A stretch of DNA of 64,000 nucleotides from Leuconostoc mesenteroides subsp. mesenteroides ATCC 8293 (GCF_000014445.1 NC_008531.1:589001-653000), one strand, 5' to 3'. Positions 1-8,861 are shown, counted from the first letter of the stretch. Translations and numbers: made by a program. The notes: generated from the sequence alone by a model not told the origin.

Positions 1-1
1 T

Positions 2-574
2 TTTATCGCAATTGTATTTTTACAAATTTTTGTTCCTTGGCTTGGGTTATTACCCCTTGGGGCATTTATTGTTGGCGCTTCAGTGACGATTATTCAATTT
101 ACCGTTGCCATTGCTAGCATTATTTTAGGTCCAAAATATGGCGCAATTGTTGGCTGCTGGTGGGGATTATTATCATTTGCAAATGCCATCACTCATCCAG
201 GAACGATAGGTTCTTTAATGTTTCAAAATCCTTTGACTGCCATTATTCCACGTGTTTTAGTTGGTTTGATTATTGGCTATCTCTTTAATAAGCTACTACG
301 AAACCAGTCTACAGCGATTCGGACGGTTGGGTTAGGGGTATTAGGTACAACCGCAGCTTTAATCAACACAGTAGGGGTTGTTTTGCTAACCACGTTAGGT
401 TTTACCATTATGCATACTAACTTCACGGGTGTACCAACGCACAATATCTTAGCTTGGCTGATTAGCATTGTATCATTTAATGCCTTGTTTGAAATGATTG
501 TAGGATTTATTCTAGTCAGTATAATTGGTAGTGTATTATTACCAATAGCCGAACGAGCGAATATAATAGGATAG
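2..574 (+). CDS. ECF transporter S component (5' partial)
   Basis: Substrate-binding membrane subunit of an energy-coupling factor vitamin/cofactor importer. The reading frame is open from base 2, so the true start lies upstream of the window. The visible protein is a chain of hydrophobic helices with the motif LGPKYGAIVG and the segment GTIGSLMFQNP, closely matched by the complete paralogue about 200 bases downstream (LGARRGAFIG, GSIGSLMFQNP). Family assignment (ECF_trnsprt type) is from this overall pattern; the substrate cannot be read from sequence. No ECF ATPase or T subunit lies nearby, so it probably shares a common energizing module encoded elsewhere. Confidence 0.8.
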   Translation, partial: FIAIVFLQIFVPWLGLLPLGAFIVGASVTIIQFTVAIASIILGPKYGAIVGCWWGLLSFANAITHPGTIGSLMFQNPLTAIIPRVLVGLIIGYLFNKLLRNQSTAIRTVGLGVLGTTAALINTVGVVLLTTLGFTIMHTNFTGVPTHNILAWLISIVSFNALFEMIVGFILVSIIGSVLLPIAERANIIG

Positions 575-575
575 A

Positions 576-603
576 AAAAGGGTGCCAAATCGGCACCCTT
601 TTC
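576..603. terminator. Rho-independent terminator
   Basis: An A-rich arm with GGGTGCC, a short loop (aaatc), then GGCACCC followed by TTTT. It sits directly after the stop of the first ECF S gene and just beyond the 3' end of the opposing tRNA-Arg, so it can serve both strands. Confidence 0.85.
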
Positions 604-606
604 TGA

Positions 607-679
607 TGCGTCCACCCAGACTCGAACTGGGAGCTAAAACTTAGGAGGTTCTTGTTCTATCCCGTTGAACTATAGACGC
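607..679 (-). tRNA. tRNA-Arg (anticodon CCU)
   Basis: Read on the minus strand this is a 73-nt cloverleaf. The acceptor arms are GCGTCTA and TGGACGC with one G-U pair, there is a normal D arm, and the T loop is TTCGAGT. The anticodon loop CTCCTAA places CCT at positions 34-36, which decodes AGG arginine codons. The 3' CCA is not encoded (the next bases are TCA), so it must be added after transcription. Confidence 0.93.
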
Positions 680-786
680 AGTACTCATAAATTATACCGA
701 TATTTGGTGACAAAAACAAATGTTAAATGAATAATGTTGCTCTATGATATGATATAGGCGTGGAATACACAATAGGAGTAAATATA

Positions 787-1401
787 ATGAGCAACAATAA
801 GACGAAATATTTGGTGATTACAACCTTCTTTATGGCAATTATCTTATTACAAGTACTGATTCCTTGGCTTGGATATATACCGCTCGGTGCTGTTATTGTG
901 GGCGCACAACCAACAATCATACAGTTTACCGTAGCTATCGCTGCAATTCTTCTAGGCGCACGTCGGGGTGCCTTTATTGGTGGCTTTTGGGGATTGTTAA
1001 CTTTATGGCAAGCTTGGTCGACACCGGGGTCTATCGGTTCATTAATGTTTCAAAATCCTTTTACGGCGTTTATACCTCGTATTTTGGTAGGTCTAATAAT
1101 TGGTATGGCGTTTAATAAGTGGTTGCGCAACAAAAATTTTGGTTTCCGTACGCTTGGATTGGGATTCTTGGGCGGACTAGCCGCTTTGATTAATACAGTT
1201 GGAGTGGTCTTGCTTACTGTCATCGGTTTTACGGTGATGCGCACGAATTTTACCGGCATACCTAATCATAATTTACTAGGCTGGCTCATAGGCATCGTGT
1301 CGTTTAACAGTATTTTTGAAATTATTACTGGAATCATTTTAGTAGCTGCCATTGGTAATGTTTTGGTTCCCATTGCTGAAAGAGCTGGGATAAAAGGGTA
1401 G
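787..1401 (+). CDS. ECF transporter S component
   Basis: A 204-residue polytopic membrane protein, the second of two tandem S components. It should bind an unidentified vitamin-like substrate and dock onto a shared ECF energizing module. The start at 787 is chosen over an in-frame ATG at 760 because AGGAGT lies just upstream of it. Motifs match the partial paralogue upstream (IPWLGYIPLG, LGARRGAFIGG, GSIGSLMFQNPFTAFIPR, AALINTVGVVLLT), and the two share similarity along their whole visible length, indicating tandem duplication. It has its own terminator, and the tRNA-Arg on the other strand separates it from the first copy. Confidence 0.85.
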   Translation: MSNNKTKYLVITTFFMAIILLQVLIPWLGYIPLGAVIVGAQPTIIQFTVAIAAILLGARRGAFIGGFWGLLTLWQAWSTPGSIGSLMFQNPFTAFIPRILVGLIIGMAFNKWLRNKNFGFRTLGLGFLGGLAALINTVGVVLLTVIGFTVMRTNFTGIPNHNLLGWLIGIVSFNSIFEIITGIILVAAIGNVLVPIAERAGIKG

Positions 1402-1410
1402 CAGCATAAT

Positions 1411-1440
1411 AAAAAAGACATCAGTTAAGATGTCTTTTTT
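1411..1440. terminator. Bidirectional terminator
   Basis: Perfect inverted repeat AAAAAAGACATC / GATGTCTTTTTT around a 6-nt loop, between two convergent genes. Its right edge overlaps the stop codon of the minus-strand gene. Confidence 0.88.
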
Positions 1441-2095
1441 ATTGTAAACCTGATTGGGTTTTGTTACTTGCAATGAGTTGAACATTATTGCTGTCACCGC
1501 TAGGTGTAAAGACGATAGAGACTTTTGTACCACTTTGGCTTTGCCAAGTAGCATAAGCATATTTTTGATCTGCGGTTAAGTAAGTAGGGTTACCGTAAGT
1601 AGCACGAATTTGATCATAGGTGGCTGAACCAAGGGCAACTTCATTATAAGTTGCTAAAGACCAGTTTCCAAATGTAGTTGTACTTGAAGAAGCGGCACTT
1701 GATGAGGAAGAACTATCGCTAACACTAGATGTATTGCTGTTATCTTGTACTGGTGTCTGCGTCGCATCTTGGGTAGCACTGCTTAAGACTTGGGAAACTT
1801 CGCTACTAGCAACAGATGGAGCTGCAGCCACGCTTGTGGAAGAACTTATAACTGAAGTGGATTCTTCTGCTGAAGTACTGTTTGATGTATCTGAAGAGGT
1901 ACTTGCTTTTTTTGCCTTCTTTTTGCTTGAAGATGTCGATGAGCTATGAGAAACTTTGCTTGAAGAAGTTGCTTTTTTGTTGTCAGATTGGTGACCAACA
2001 ATTACAAATCCCATCACCACTACTGCAACAAAAATAATAATTATTATAATGGCATTGCGAACTTTGTGTGATGGTTTGAATGGATGACGTTGCAT
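1439..2095 (-). CDS. Ser-rich membrane-anchored protein, DUF3862/SmpA-like C-terminus
   Basis: A 218-residue protein with a short basic N-terminus, one hydrophobic anchor (about residues 17-36), a long Ser/Thr/Lys-rich low-complexity stretch, and a folded C-terminal domain of roughly 75 residues. That domain contains LATYNEVALGSATYDQIRATYG, reminiscent of the DUF3862/BLIP-like (SmpA/OmlA fold) domain of Gram-positive surface proteins. The expected orientation is anchor inside and C-terminus outside. The start at 2095 is preferred because AAAGGA precedes it; an ATG at 2116 would add seven residues but has no ribosome site. The function is unknown and the domain match is by eye. Confidence 0.72.
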   Translation of the reverse strand: MQRHPFKPSHKVRNAIIIIIIFVAVVVMGFVIVGHQSDNKKATSSSKVSHSSSTSSSKKKAKKASTSSDTSNSTSAEESTSVISSSTSVAAAPSVASSEVSQVLSSATQDATQTPVQDNSNTSSVSDSSSSSSAASSSTTTFGNWSLATYNEVALGSATYDQIRATYGNPTYLTADQKYAYATWQSQSGTKVSIVFTPSGDSNNVQLIASNKTQSGLQ

Positions 2096-2217
2096 GAGGT
2101 ATCTTGTTCCTTTCATCTATAGACATGCTGTTTATTAATTTTTATCTGTCATCTTAACAGATACTATTCTATTATTAACACGCTGTTTCAATAATACCAG
2201 AAAAGAGTTGAAAAGTA

Positions 2218-2226
2218 TGCTAAAAT
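2218..2226 (+). promoter_or_regulatory. Extended -10 promoter for rnjB
   Basis: TGC followed by TAAAAT fits an extended -10 element without a good -35. It would give an untranslated leader of about 150 nt. Nothing else in the 2096-2381 gap is recognisable apart from a small hairpin ATCTGT/ACAGAT at about 2140-2165. Confidence 0.45.
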
Positions 2227-2381
2227 AGAAACATTACGTATCGAGACAAGCAACAAGGAAGACCTCAGTGTTTTAGACCAGTAGGCTCCTGTTATTCATA
2301 AATATACGAATAAAAAAAGTGTGTAGACTATGGTGATACCTAAAACATCTAGTTAATCGCACGTTTATAAAGGAAAGATTA

Positions 2382-4211
2382 ATGACAGATTTAAGTATTA
2401 TTCCCTTTGGCGGAGTCCGCGAAAATGGGAAAAACATGTATGCCGTCACAGTTAATGACGAGATTTTTATATTGGACGCAGGATTAAAGTATCCAGAAAC
2501 AGACCAGCTTGGTGTAGATGTAGTGGTGCCGGATTTTGAATATTTGATTAAGAATACTGAAAAAATTGCGGGCGTTTTCTTGTCACACGGACACGCGGAT
2601 GCAATTGGTGCTTTGCCGTATTTTTTGCAGCAAGTCAATGTACCGATTTTTGGATCCGAACTAACAATTGAATTAGCTAAGCTAGCAATAAAAGATCAGC
2701 CGGCACTAAAAGATTATAATGATTACCACATTATTAATGAAAAAAGTGAAATTGACTTTGGTAATGTTAAAGTATCCTTCTTTAATACCACACATTCAAT
2801 TCCAGAATCACTAGGTATTGTAATTGGTACTGAATATGGCCAAGTTGTGTATACTGGCGATTTTAAGTTTGATCAAACAGCAGAAAGTTACTATCGTACT
2901 GATATTCCTCGTTTAGTAGAAGTTGGTCAGAGGAAAGTATTGGCTTTATTGGCTGATGCTGCTGGTACAGAGGGTGGAGCTGATTCAGTTAATGAATCAA
3001 AGATTGGCGATTATATATTAGAAACGTTCCGTGACAACAAAAAAAAGCGCATTATTGTAGCGGCCGTTGCTTCGAATATTCAAAGAATTCAGCAAATTAT
3101 TGATGCCACTGCTGCGACAAAACGTAAGCTTGTCTTATCAGGAAATGATATCGAAAATGTTGTACGGACAGCTATCAAATTAAAAAAGTTGCAGTTACCT
3201 TTGCCAGAAAGTCAACTATTCGTCAGTTTAAAAAATATGAAGAGTTTAGTTGCCCATGAAACGGTTATTTTAGAAACAGGCCGCATGGGGGAACCAATTA
3301 AGCATTTGAACCGCATGGCAAATGGCGAAGACGCTCACATTAAGATTGGCTCAGATGATCTTGTGTTTATTACCACAACACCTTCTACAGCCATGGAAAG
3401 TGTTGTAGCAAAAACACGCGATATGATTTTCAAGCAAGGTGCTGATGTGAAGCAGATTAGCACTGATATGCGTTCTAGTGGTCATGCATCACGAAATGAT
3501 TTACAAATGATGCTTAACATCATGCAACCAGCGTACTTTATGCCTATTCAAGGAGAGTATCGTGTGATGTCAGCAGCTAAAGATGCTGCTGAAGAGGTTA
3601 ATTTACCTGAAGATCATATTTTGATGGCAATGAAGGGGGATCAATTTAAGTTAATTGACGGCCAATTTGAGTTAAAAGATTCTTTTGCTATTGGTGAAAC
3701 GTTGATTGATGGATCCGGTATTGGCGATATTGGTAACGTGGTCTTGCGTGATCGTCGTATTTTGTCTGAAGATGGTGTTTTTGTTTCTGTTGTGACAATT
3801 GATCGTAAAAAACGTCAAGTTGTATCAAAACCAAAGTTAACATCACGTGGATTTGTTTATGTTAAAGCAAATCGTGATTTAATGAAAGAAGCTTCTGATT
3901 TAACCGTTAAACAGATTGAAGATTATTTAACTAACAATAAAAGTTTTGATTGGAATGAGCTAAAAGCCGGTGTTCGCGATGTATTGTCACGTTTCTTATT
4001 TGAGCAAACAAGACGCCGACCTATGGTTATGCCTGTAGTTATGGAAGTTAACCAAAATCGCAGACCAAATAACCATAAAACAACGCCGACACAATCTGGT
4101 GCTCAAGCAAGCAAAAAACCAGCACAAAAGAAACTGGCAACACCTAATAGCAATAAAAAAAAGGTTCGCCGTCCAGCAAAAAAGAACGTACAAAGTAAAA
4201 CTACTGAATAA
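2382..4211 (+). CDS. rnjB: Ribonuclease J2-type protein
   Basis: A 609-residue metallo-beta-lactamase/beta-CASP ribonuclease that would act with RNase J1 in mRNA decay and 5'-end processing. The N-terminal GGVRENGKNMY and VDVVVPDFEYL segments are typical of RNase J. The metal motif, HxHxDH in active enzymes, reads H69-G-H-A-D-A, as in streptococcal-type RNase J2, which has low or no nuclease activity. The C-terminal 60 residues are a basic tail rich in Asn, Lys and Gln (from NQNRRPNNHK on), probably RNA-binding and disordered. AAAGGA precedes the ATG. RNase J1 is not in this window. The J2 rather than J1 call rests on the altered motif. Confidence 0.82.
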   Translation: MTDLSIIPFGGVRENGKNMYAVTVNDEIFILDAGLKYPETDQLGVDVVVPDFEYLIKNTEKIAGVFLSHGHADAIGALPYFLQQVNVPIFGSELTIELAKLAIKDQPALKDYNDYHIINEKSEIDFGNVKVSFFNTTHSIPESLGIVIGTEYGQVVYTGDFKFDQTAESYYRTDIPRLVEVGQRKVLALLADAAGTEGGADSVNESKIGDYILETFRDNKKKRIIVAAVASNIQRIQQIIDATAATKRKLVLSGNDIENVVRTAIKLKKLQLPLPESQLFVSLKNMKSLVAHETVILETGRMGEPIKHLNRMANGEDAHIKIGSDDLVFITTTPSTAMESVVAKTRDMIFKQGADVKQISTDMRSSGHASRNDLQMMLNIMQPAYFMPIQGEYRVMSAAKDAAEEVNLPEDHILMAMKGDQFKLIDGQFELKDSFAIGETLIDGSGIGDIGNVVLRDRRILSEDGVFVSVVTIDRKKRQVVSKPKLTSRGFVYVKANRDLMKEASDLTVKQIEDYLTNNKSFDWNELKAGVRDVLSRFLFEQTRRRPMVMPVVMEVNQNRRPNNHKTTPTQSGAQASKKPAQKKLATPNSNKKKVRRPAKKNVQSKTTE

Positions 4212-4212
4212 T

Positions 4213-4243
4213 AAAAGTCCCAACTCGATTGAGTTGGGCTTTT
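4213..4243 (+). terminator. Rho-independent terminator
   Basis: AAAAGTCCCAACTC, loop GATT, GAGTTGGGCTTTT immediately after the rnjB stop codon. Confidence 0.85.
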
Positions 4244-4316
4244 GAATATTTGAAAGGAGGGCATGTGTTTTAATGATATACTGCATGATTTGGATATTGT
4301 TTGAGCACAATAAATT

Positions 4317-5240
4317 ATGGATGAAAATATAACACCAGAAAATCAAGAATTAATTGATCGAGCCAATATTGAGACAAAACAAAAAAATTGGCATGATGCT
4401 GCTGAAACGTTAGCCACACTCTACGAAAAGATGCAAACATTCAAAGTTAATTATCGTCTAGTAACGGCGTTATTTATGGATGAGCAATATCAACTTGCTT
4501 CATCTTATGCGGATGACTTTCTATTAGAATATTTAGATGATGAATCTAATTTTCGAATGATTGTAGCGCTTGCAGTTCAAAATCAAAATTTTGTTTATGC
4601 ACAACAATTGGCTGTACTTTGGGATGATTTAGACGTCGTTGATGAAGTTCTAAAGGAAATTAGACAGGCTGAGGAACGGGCGCAAGAGAATATGAAAGCA
4701 ACACTTGATACTGTTGCGCGTCAGTTTTATCATATGAGTGATTATGATTTACTAGCACAACGTGATCGCTACGAATCTGCGCGACATTTACCAGTAGCAC
4801 AGTTTGTTGTTGGTGCTAAATTTCTCCTTGTGGATCCGTACGCATTACCCATTATCCGCGCAACTTTATTAGAAGATCTGCAAAAACTACAGATTGATGG
4901 GGTAGTTAAGTACCGCTGGCTTGATGATGAAATTTATACGATACAGCTCAGTGATGTAATGCCATTAACTAGTTCAGCAGTTTTTGAAGCTGCAGCAGCA
5001 ACACTTGAAAGCAGATTAGGGCAAGAAGACCCCATTGCCTTAGAAATGTTGGCTCATCAAATGCGCATTGAGCTAACATTGCTATACCCACGAGTTGATA
5101 TCGCAATAACTGATATTGAAAAATGGGTTGATAACAGTATCGCACATTATTATGGTCGCTCTAAACCAGATGAGCCAGAAAATCAACGACAATGGCATGA
5201 AAAAATAAATGCGTTGACTGAAAGCTTTTTTGAAAATTAA
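4317..5240 (+). CDS. TPR-like helical protein, function unknown
   Basis: A 307-residue acidic cytoplasmic protein. Its N-terminal half has helical pairs with the spacing of tetratricopeptide repeats (WHDAAETLATLYEKM, YQLASSYADDFLLEYL, NFVYAQQLAVLWDDL). No catalytic motif or signal peptide is visible. Similar TPR proteins sit upstream of tuf in related bacteria, but I cannot assign a role. The ATG lacks a convincing Shine-Dalgarno. A perfect AAAGGAGG lies about 60 bases upstream in front of two very short open frames, the second of which (ATG at 4273) runs through this start codon, so translation may be coupled. Confidence 0.82.
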   Translation: MDENITPENQELIDRANIETKQKNWHDAAETLATLYEKMQTFKVNYRLVTALFMDEQYQLASSYADDFLLEYLDDESNFRMIVALAVQNQNFVYAQQLAVLWDDLDVVDEVLKEIRQAEERAQENMKATLDTVARQFYHMSDYDLLAQRDRYESARHLPVAQFVVGAKFLLVDPYALPIIRATLLEDLQKLQIDGVVKYRWLDDEIYTIQLSDVMPLTSSAVFEAAAATLESRLGQEDPIALEMLAHQMRIELTLLYPRVDIAITDIEKWVDNSIAHYYGRSKPDEPENQRQWHEKINALTESFFEN

Positions 5241-5251
5241 GTTCAAAACGG

Positions 5252-5280
5252 TTTACATTTTCTTAATAAGTCGGTATAAT
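5252..5280 (+). promoter_or_regulatory. Strong vegetative promoter of tuf
   Basis: TTTACA, 17-nt spacer, TATAAT. The leader of about 115 nt that follows contains hairpins CTGGCTT/AGCCGG, GCAAG/CTTGC and CATTTTTC/GAAAAATG, which probably stabilise or attenuate this abundant mRNA. Confidence 0.85.
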
Positions 5281-5403
5281 AATTTCTGGCTTCAAAAGCC
5301 GGAAAAATGCAAGTTATTTGTTGTCTTTTGACGGCTTGCGTTGTAAAATATATTTATAAACATTTTTCATAATATTGAAAAATGAATTTTGGAGGAAACT
5401 ACA

Positions 5404-6591
5404 TTGGCTAAGGAAACTTACGTTCGCACTAAGCCCCACGTTAACATTGGTACTATTGGACACGTCGATCACGGAAAGACGACTTTGACTGCCGCTATCT
5501 CAAAGGTATTGGCTGAAAAGCAAGGTGTTGATGCTACTGATTTTGCTGAAATCGATAACGCGCCTGAAGAAAAAGAACGTGGTATCACAATTAACACTTC
5601 TCATATCGAATATGAAACAGAGAAGCGTCACTATGCCCACATTGATGCCCCAGGTCACGCGGATTACGTTAAAAACATGATCACTGGTGCTGCCCAAATG
5701 GATGGTGCTATCTTGGTTGTTGCTGCAACTGATGGTCCTATGCCACAAACACGTGAACACATCTTGTTGGCACGTCAAGTTGGTGTTGACTACTTGGTTG
5801 TCTTCTTGAACAAGACTGATTTGGTTGATGATGAAGAATTAGTTGAATTGGTTGAAATGGAAGTTCGTGAATTGTTGTCAGAATATGACTTCCCTGGTGA
5901 CGATATTCCTGTACTTAAGGGTTCAGCTTTGAAGGCTTTGGAAGGTGATCCTGAACAAGTTAAGGTTATCGAAGAATTGATGGATACTGTTGATTCATAC
6001 ATTCCAGAACCAGCACGTGAAACAGACAAGCCATTCTTGATGCCTGTCGAAGATGTCTTCACAATCACTGGTCGTGGTACAGTTGCTTCTGGTCGTGTCG
6101 ACCGTGGTGTATTGACTACAGGAACTGAAATTGAAATCGTTGGTTTGAAGGACGAAGTTCAAAAGACTACTGTTACAGGTATCGAAATGTTCCGTAAGAC
6201 TTTGGAAGAAGCTCAAGCGGGTGATAACATTGGTGCATTGTTGCGTGGTGTTGATCGTAGCAACATTGAACGTGGTCAAGTTTTGGCAAAGCCAGGTTCA
6301 ATTAAGACACACAAGAAGTTCAAGGCTGAAGTTTATGTCTTGACAAAGGAAGAAGGTGGTCGTCATACACCATTCTTCACTAACTACCGTCCACAATTCT
6401 ACTTCCACACAACTGATGTTACAGGTGTTGTTGAATTGCCAGCCGGTGTTGAAATGGTTATGCCTGGTGACCAAGTGACATTCGAAATCGAATTGATCTC
6501 ACCAGTTGCCATCGAACAAGGGTTGAAGTTTACTGTTCGTGAAGGTGGCCACACTGTTGGTGCTGGAACAGTTACTGATATCGAAGACTAA
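5404..6591 (+). CDS. tuf: Elongation factor Tu
   Basis: A 395-residue GTPase that delivers aminoacyl-tRNA to the ribosomal A site. It has the P-loop [10 protein letters not shown], switch region [17 protein letters not shown], and NKTD for guanine recognition, followed by the two beta-barrel domains ([22 protein letters not shown]). The start is a TTG at 5404, eight bases after GGAGG; the frame is open further upstream but that part would overlap the ribosome site. Codon use is strongly biased (TTG, GGT, CGT), as expected for the most highly expressed gene here. It is monocistronic with its own strong promoter and terminator. Confidence 0.98.
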   Translation: MAKETYVRTKPHVNIGTIGHVDHGKTTLTAAISKVLAEKQGVDATDFAEIDNAPEEKERGITINTSHIEYETEKRHYAHIDAPGHADYVKNMITGAAQMDGAILVVAATDGPMPQTREHILLARQVGVDYLVVFLNKTDLVDDEELVELVEMEVRELLSEYDFPGDDIPVLKGSALKALEGDPEQVKVIEELMDTVDSYIPEPARETDKPFLMPVEDVFTITGRGTVASGRVDRGVLTTGTEIEIVGLKDEVQKTTVTGIEMFRKTLEEAQAGDNIGALLRGVDRSNIERGQVLAKPGSIKTHKKFKAEVYVLTKEEGGRHTPFFTNYRPQFYFHTTDVTGVVELPAGVEMVMPGDQVTFEIELISPVAIEQGLKFTVREGGHTVGAGTVTDIED

Positions 6592-6608
6592 TAATGTTAT
6601 TAGTCTTC

Positions 6609-6637
6609 AAAAAAACACGCGTAAGCGTGTTTTTTTT
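6609..6637. terminator. Bidirectional terminator of tuf
   Basis: AAAAAAACACGC, loop GTAA, GCGTG followed by T8. It also covers the stop codon of the small gene on the other strand. Just before it, a separate near-perfect 12-bp inverted repeat (6583-6608, GAAGACTAATAA/TTATTAGTCTTC) includes the tuf stop codon. Confidence 0.88.
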
Positions 6638-6770
6638 ATTTCTTCTTTTCGTCTTTATCATGACCTAGTGCTGCTTTTCGAGTTTCGTCATTACTTTCAC
6701 TAGTTGGTAATGAAATGAGATCTTCGAATGAATTTGATACTTTTTCTTCACGATTTACAATTTTAGCCAT
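6636..6770 (-). CDS. Small conserved-type protein (44 aa), unknown
   Basis: Found by reading the minus strand; it encodes a 44-residue, highly charged soluble protein. It begins MAKIVNREEKVSNSFEDL, passes through ISLPTSES and ends in a Lys/Glu/Asp tail. The start ATG is preceded by GGAG at normal spacing and the stop lies inside the bidirectional terminator shared with tuf, both signs of a real gene. The sequence resembles the very small acidic proteins of lactic acid bacteria annotated only as hypothetical. No function can be proposed. Confidence 0.68.
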   Translation of the reverse strand: MAKIVNREEKVSNSFEDLISLPTSESNDETRKAALGHDKDEKKK

Positions 6771-6907
6771 TAATAGTCTCCATATATAGTTTATTAAAGT
6801 TAGTTTTATGCAATATTATACAATGTATTCAGTTTAATACGAATAACAGATGCATATAAATTATAACACTGTATAATAGTAATTAACATTAGAAATGGAG
6901 ATTAATA

Positions 6908-7642
6908 ATGACTGAGTTATTGAATATAAAAAACTTGAAAAAACAATTTGGTGAAAAAATAATTTTTGATAATGTAAATGTCGCTGTGCAAAAAGGAGAG
7001 GTTATCTCTGTTATTGGTCCTTCTGGCGCAGGCAAATCTACTTTTTTGCGCGCCATTAATATGTTAGATGCACCAACTAGTGGTAAGGTGAATTTTGAGG
7101 ATCAGGATTTAACAAATCTGTCTGAAAAAGAGTTGGATCAGTTACGTGAAAAAATGGGTATGGTGTTTCAAAGCTTTAATTTGTTTCCAAATTTGTCTGT
7201 GATTGAGAACATTAAATTAGCACCGGTAAAAGTTAAAAATATTAGCGACAAGGAAGCAACAAAAACTGCTGAAAAGCTACTTGCTCAAGTTGGCCTAGCC
7301 GATAAAGGAACTGTTTATCCAGACAGTCTCTCAGGAGGGCAGAAACAACGTGTAGCGATTGCACGTGCTCTGGCAATGTCTCCTGATGTATTGCTCTTTG
7401 ATGAGCCGACAAGTGCCTTAGATCCAGAAATGGTAGGTGAGGTATTAGGCGTGATGAAGCAGTTGGCAGAAGATGGAATGACCATGATTGTTGTAACGCA
7501 TGAGATGGGGTTTGCACGTGAAGTAGCGGATACTGTATGGTTTATGGCTGACGGTGGCATACAAGAGATTGCTACACCACAATCATTCTTTGATAAGCCA
7601 AAGACAAAGCGGGCACAAGAATTCTTAGAAAAAGTGTTGTAA
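6908..7642 (+). CDS. glnQ: Polar amino acid ABC transporter ATPase
   Basis: A 244-residue ATP-binding subunit of a glutamine/polar amino acid importer. It has Walker [11 protein letters not shown]-loop [11 protein letters not shown], signature LSGGQKQR, Walker [14 protein letters not shown] and switch His in VVTHEMGFA. The FNLFP segment is typical of the amino-acid (GlnQ/HisP) subgroup. GGAG precedes the ATG. There is no permease gene next to it. A permease fused to a binding protein lies at 33007-34479 and is the most likely partner. An extended region with TATAAT at 6872 probably supplies the promoter. Confidence 0.9.
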   Translation: MTELLNIKNLKKQFGEKIIFDNVNVAVQKGEVISVIGPSGAGKSTFLRAINMLDAPTSGKVNFEDQDLTNLSEKELDQLREKMGMVFQSFNLFPNLSVIENIKLAPVKVKNISDKEATKTAEKLLAQVGLADKGTVYPDSLSGGQKQRVAIARALAMSPDVLLFDEPTSALDPEMVGEVLGVMKQLAEDGMTMIVVTHEMGFAREVADTVWFMADGGIQEIATPQSFFDKPKTKRAQEFLEKVL

Positions 7643-7651
7643 AACAAAAAG

Positions 7652-8341
7652 ATGAACAAGCAAAAGAAACATGCCGGTGAATTTGCCGCCACACTAATAG
7701 AAGATGGAATGGTTGTTGGTCTTGGAACAGGTTCTACGATAGCATACTTTTTAGAGGCATTAGCTAAACGTATTCAAGATGAAAAAATGACTATTATTGG
7801 CGTGACCACCTCAACAAAGACTGCCAGATGTGCGGAAGAACTTGGTATTCCGATTCGTGATATTGACTTAGTACCAATGATAGATTTAACAATTGATGGT
7901 GCGGATGAGGTTGATCAGCATTTAAATGGCATCAAAGGTGGTGGAGCAGCTTTCTTAATGGAAAAAATTGTGGCGAGATATTCTAGACGTGTGATTTGGA
8001 TTATTGACGAACAGAAGCTGCATAGTAAACTGGGACAATTTCCTTTGCCAGTAGAAGTAGTAGCATTTGGCAGTGGTAAACTAATAGCTGAACTAAAAGA
8101 GCGTCATTTGCACCCCAAATTACGTCTAGACAACCATCAGCAACCGCTAGTAACGGACTTAGGACACTATATTGTTGATCTAGATTTAGAACAAATTGAT
8201 CAGCCGTTTGAACTAGGGCGTTATTTAGATGGACAGATTGGTATCGTTGAGCATGGGCTATTTCTAAATGTTGCGGATCAAGTTATTATTGGACAGGACG
8301 AAGGCTATCGGATCATGAATAATTTACAGAAAGAAATGTAA
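7652..8341 (+). CDS. rpiA: Ribose-5-phosphate isomerase A
   Basis: A 229-residue enzyme interconverting ribose 5-phosphate and ribulose 5-phosphate in the pentose phosphate pathway. Family motifs are GLGTGST near residue 25, TTSTKTA, DLTIDGADEVD and IKGGGAAFLMEKI, with the expected length. It starts 10 nt after glnQ with only a weak ribosome site, so it is probably co-transcribed and coupled. The link to glnQ is positional, not functional. Confidence 0.93.
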   Translation: MNKQKKHAGEFAATLIEDGMVVGLGTGSTIAYFLEALAKRIQDEKMTIIGVTTSTKTARCAEELGIPIRDIDLVPMIDLTIDGADEVDQHLNGIKGGGAAFLMEKIVARYSRRVIWIIDEQKLHSKLGQFPLPVEVVAFGSGKLIAELKERHLHPKLRLDNHQQPLVTDLGHYIVDLDLEQIDQPFELGRYLDGQIGIVEHGLFLNVADQVIIGQDEGYRIMNNLQKEM

Positions 8342-8343
8342 TG

Positions 8344-8384
8344 TATTAAAAGCGCTTACATTATTTTTTTAATAGCGTTATAAT
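8344..8384 (+). promoter_or_regulatory. cre-like operator overlapping a promoter
   Basis: The sequence TTAAAAGCGCTTACA (8346-8360) fits a catabolite-responsive element. Its right half overlaps the -35 TTACAT (8356-8361), which is 17 nt from TATAAT (8379-8384). CcpA bound here would be expected to block the promoter. The match is by eye. Confidence 0.65.
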
Positions 8385-8415
8385 GTAGTTATTAAGAAAT
8401 AAGAGGGATAGGCGT

Positions 8416-8856
8416 ATGGCATATAATAACATTTTGGTTGCAATTGATGGTTCAGAAGTTTCAAACACATTGATAAAAAAAGTTGTTGCGTTTGCTCCTG
8501 ATTCACACATTGATATTTTGACAGTAGTGGATACCACAGGTGGTGGTTATTTTGGTTCGATCGCAATGAATGAAGACGTGGTTTACCAAATGGAACAAAC
8601 TGCAGAAAAGGCTATTAATGAATCTTTTGATTACGCTAAGTCATTGGGGCATAATGATGTCGATATTCATGTACGTTTTGGTTCACCAAAGCGCGTGATT
8701 GCACGTGATTTCCCGAAGGACCACCATAATGATTTAATTGTGATTGGTGAAACCGGGCTGAGCCGTTTACAAAGAGCGATGGCAGGTACGGTACCATCCT
8801 TCGTAACACAGGTTTCTAAAGTAGATGTTTTGATTATGCGGACGTTTGAAAAATGA
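8416..8856 (+). CDS. Universal stress protein, UspA family
   Basis: A 146-residue cytoplasmic single-domain Usp protein. It begins with the usual beta strand NILVAIDGSE and ends with the ATP-binding pattern G-x2-G-x9-G-T (GETGLSRLQRAMAGTVPS), so it should be a nucleotide-binding type. GAGG precedes the ATG. It is a single gene between a cre-bearing promoter and a strong terminator, so its expression probably responds to carbon supply. Confidence 0.92.
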   Translation: MAYNNILVAIDGSEVSNTLIKKVVAFAPDSHIDILTVVDTTGGGYFGSIAMNEDVVYQMEQTAEKAINESFDYAKSLGHNDVDIHVRFGSPKRVIARDFPKDHHNDLIVIGETGLSRLQRAMAGTVPSFVTQVSKVDVLIMRTFEK

Positions 8857-8861
8857 AGCTC

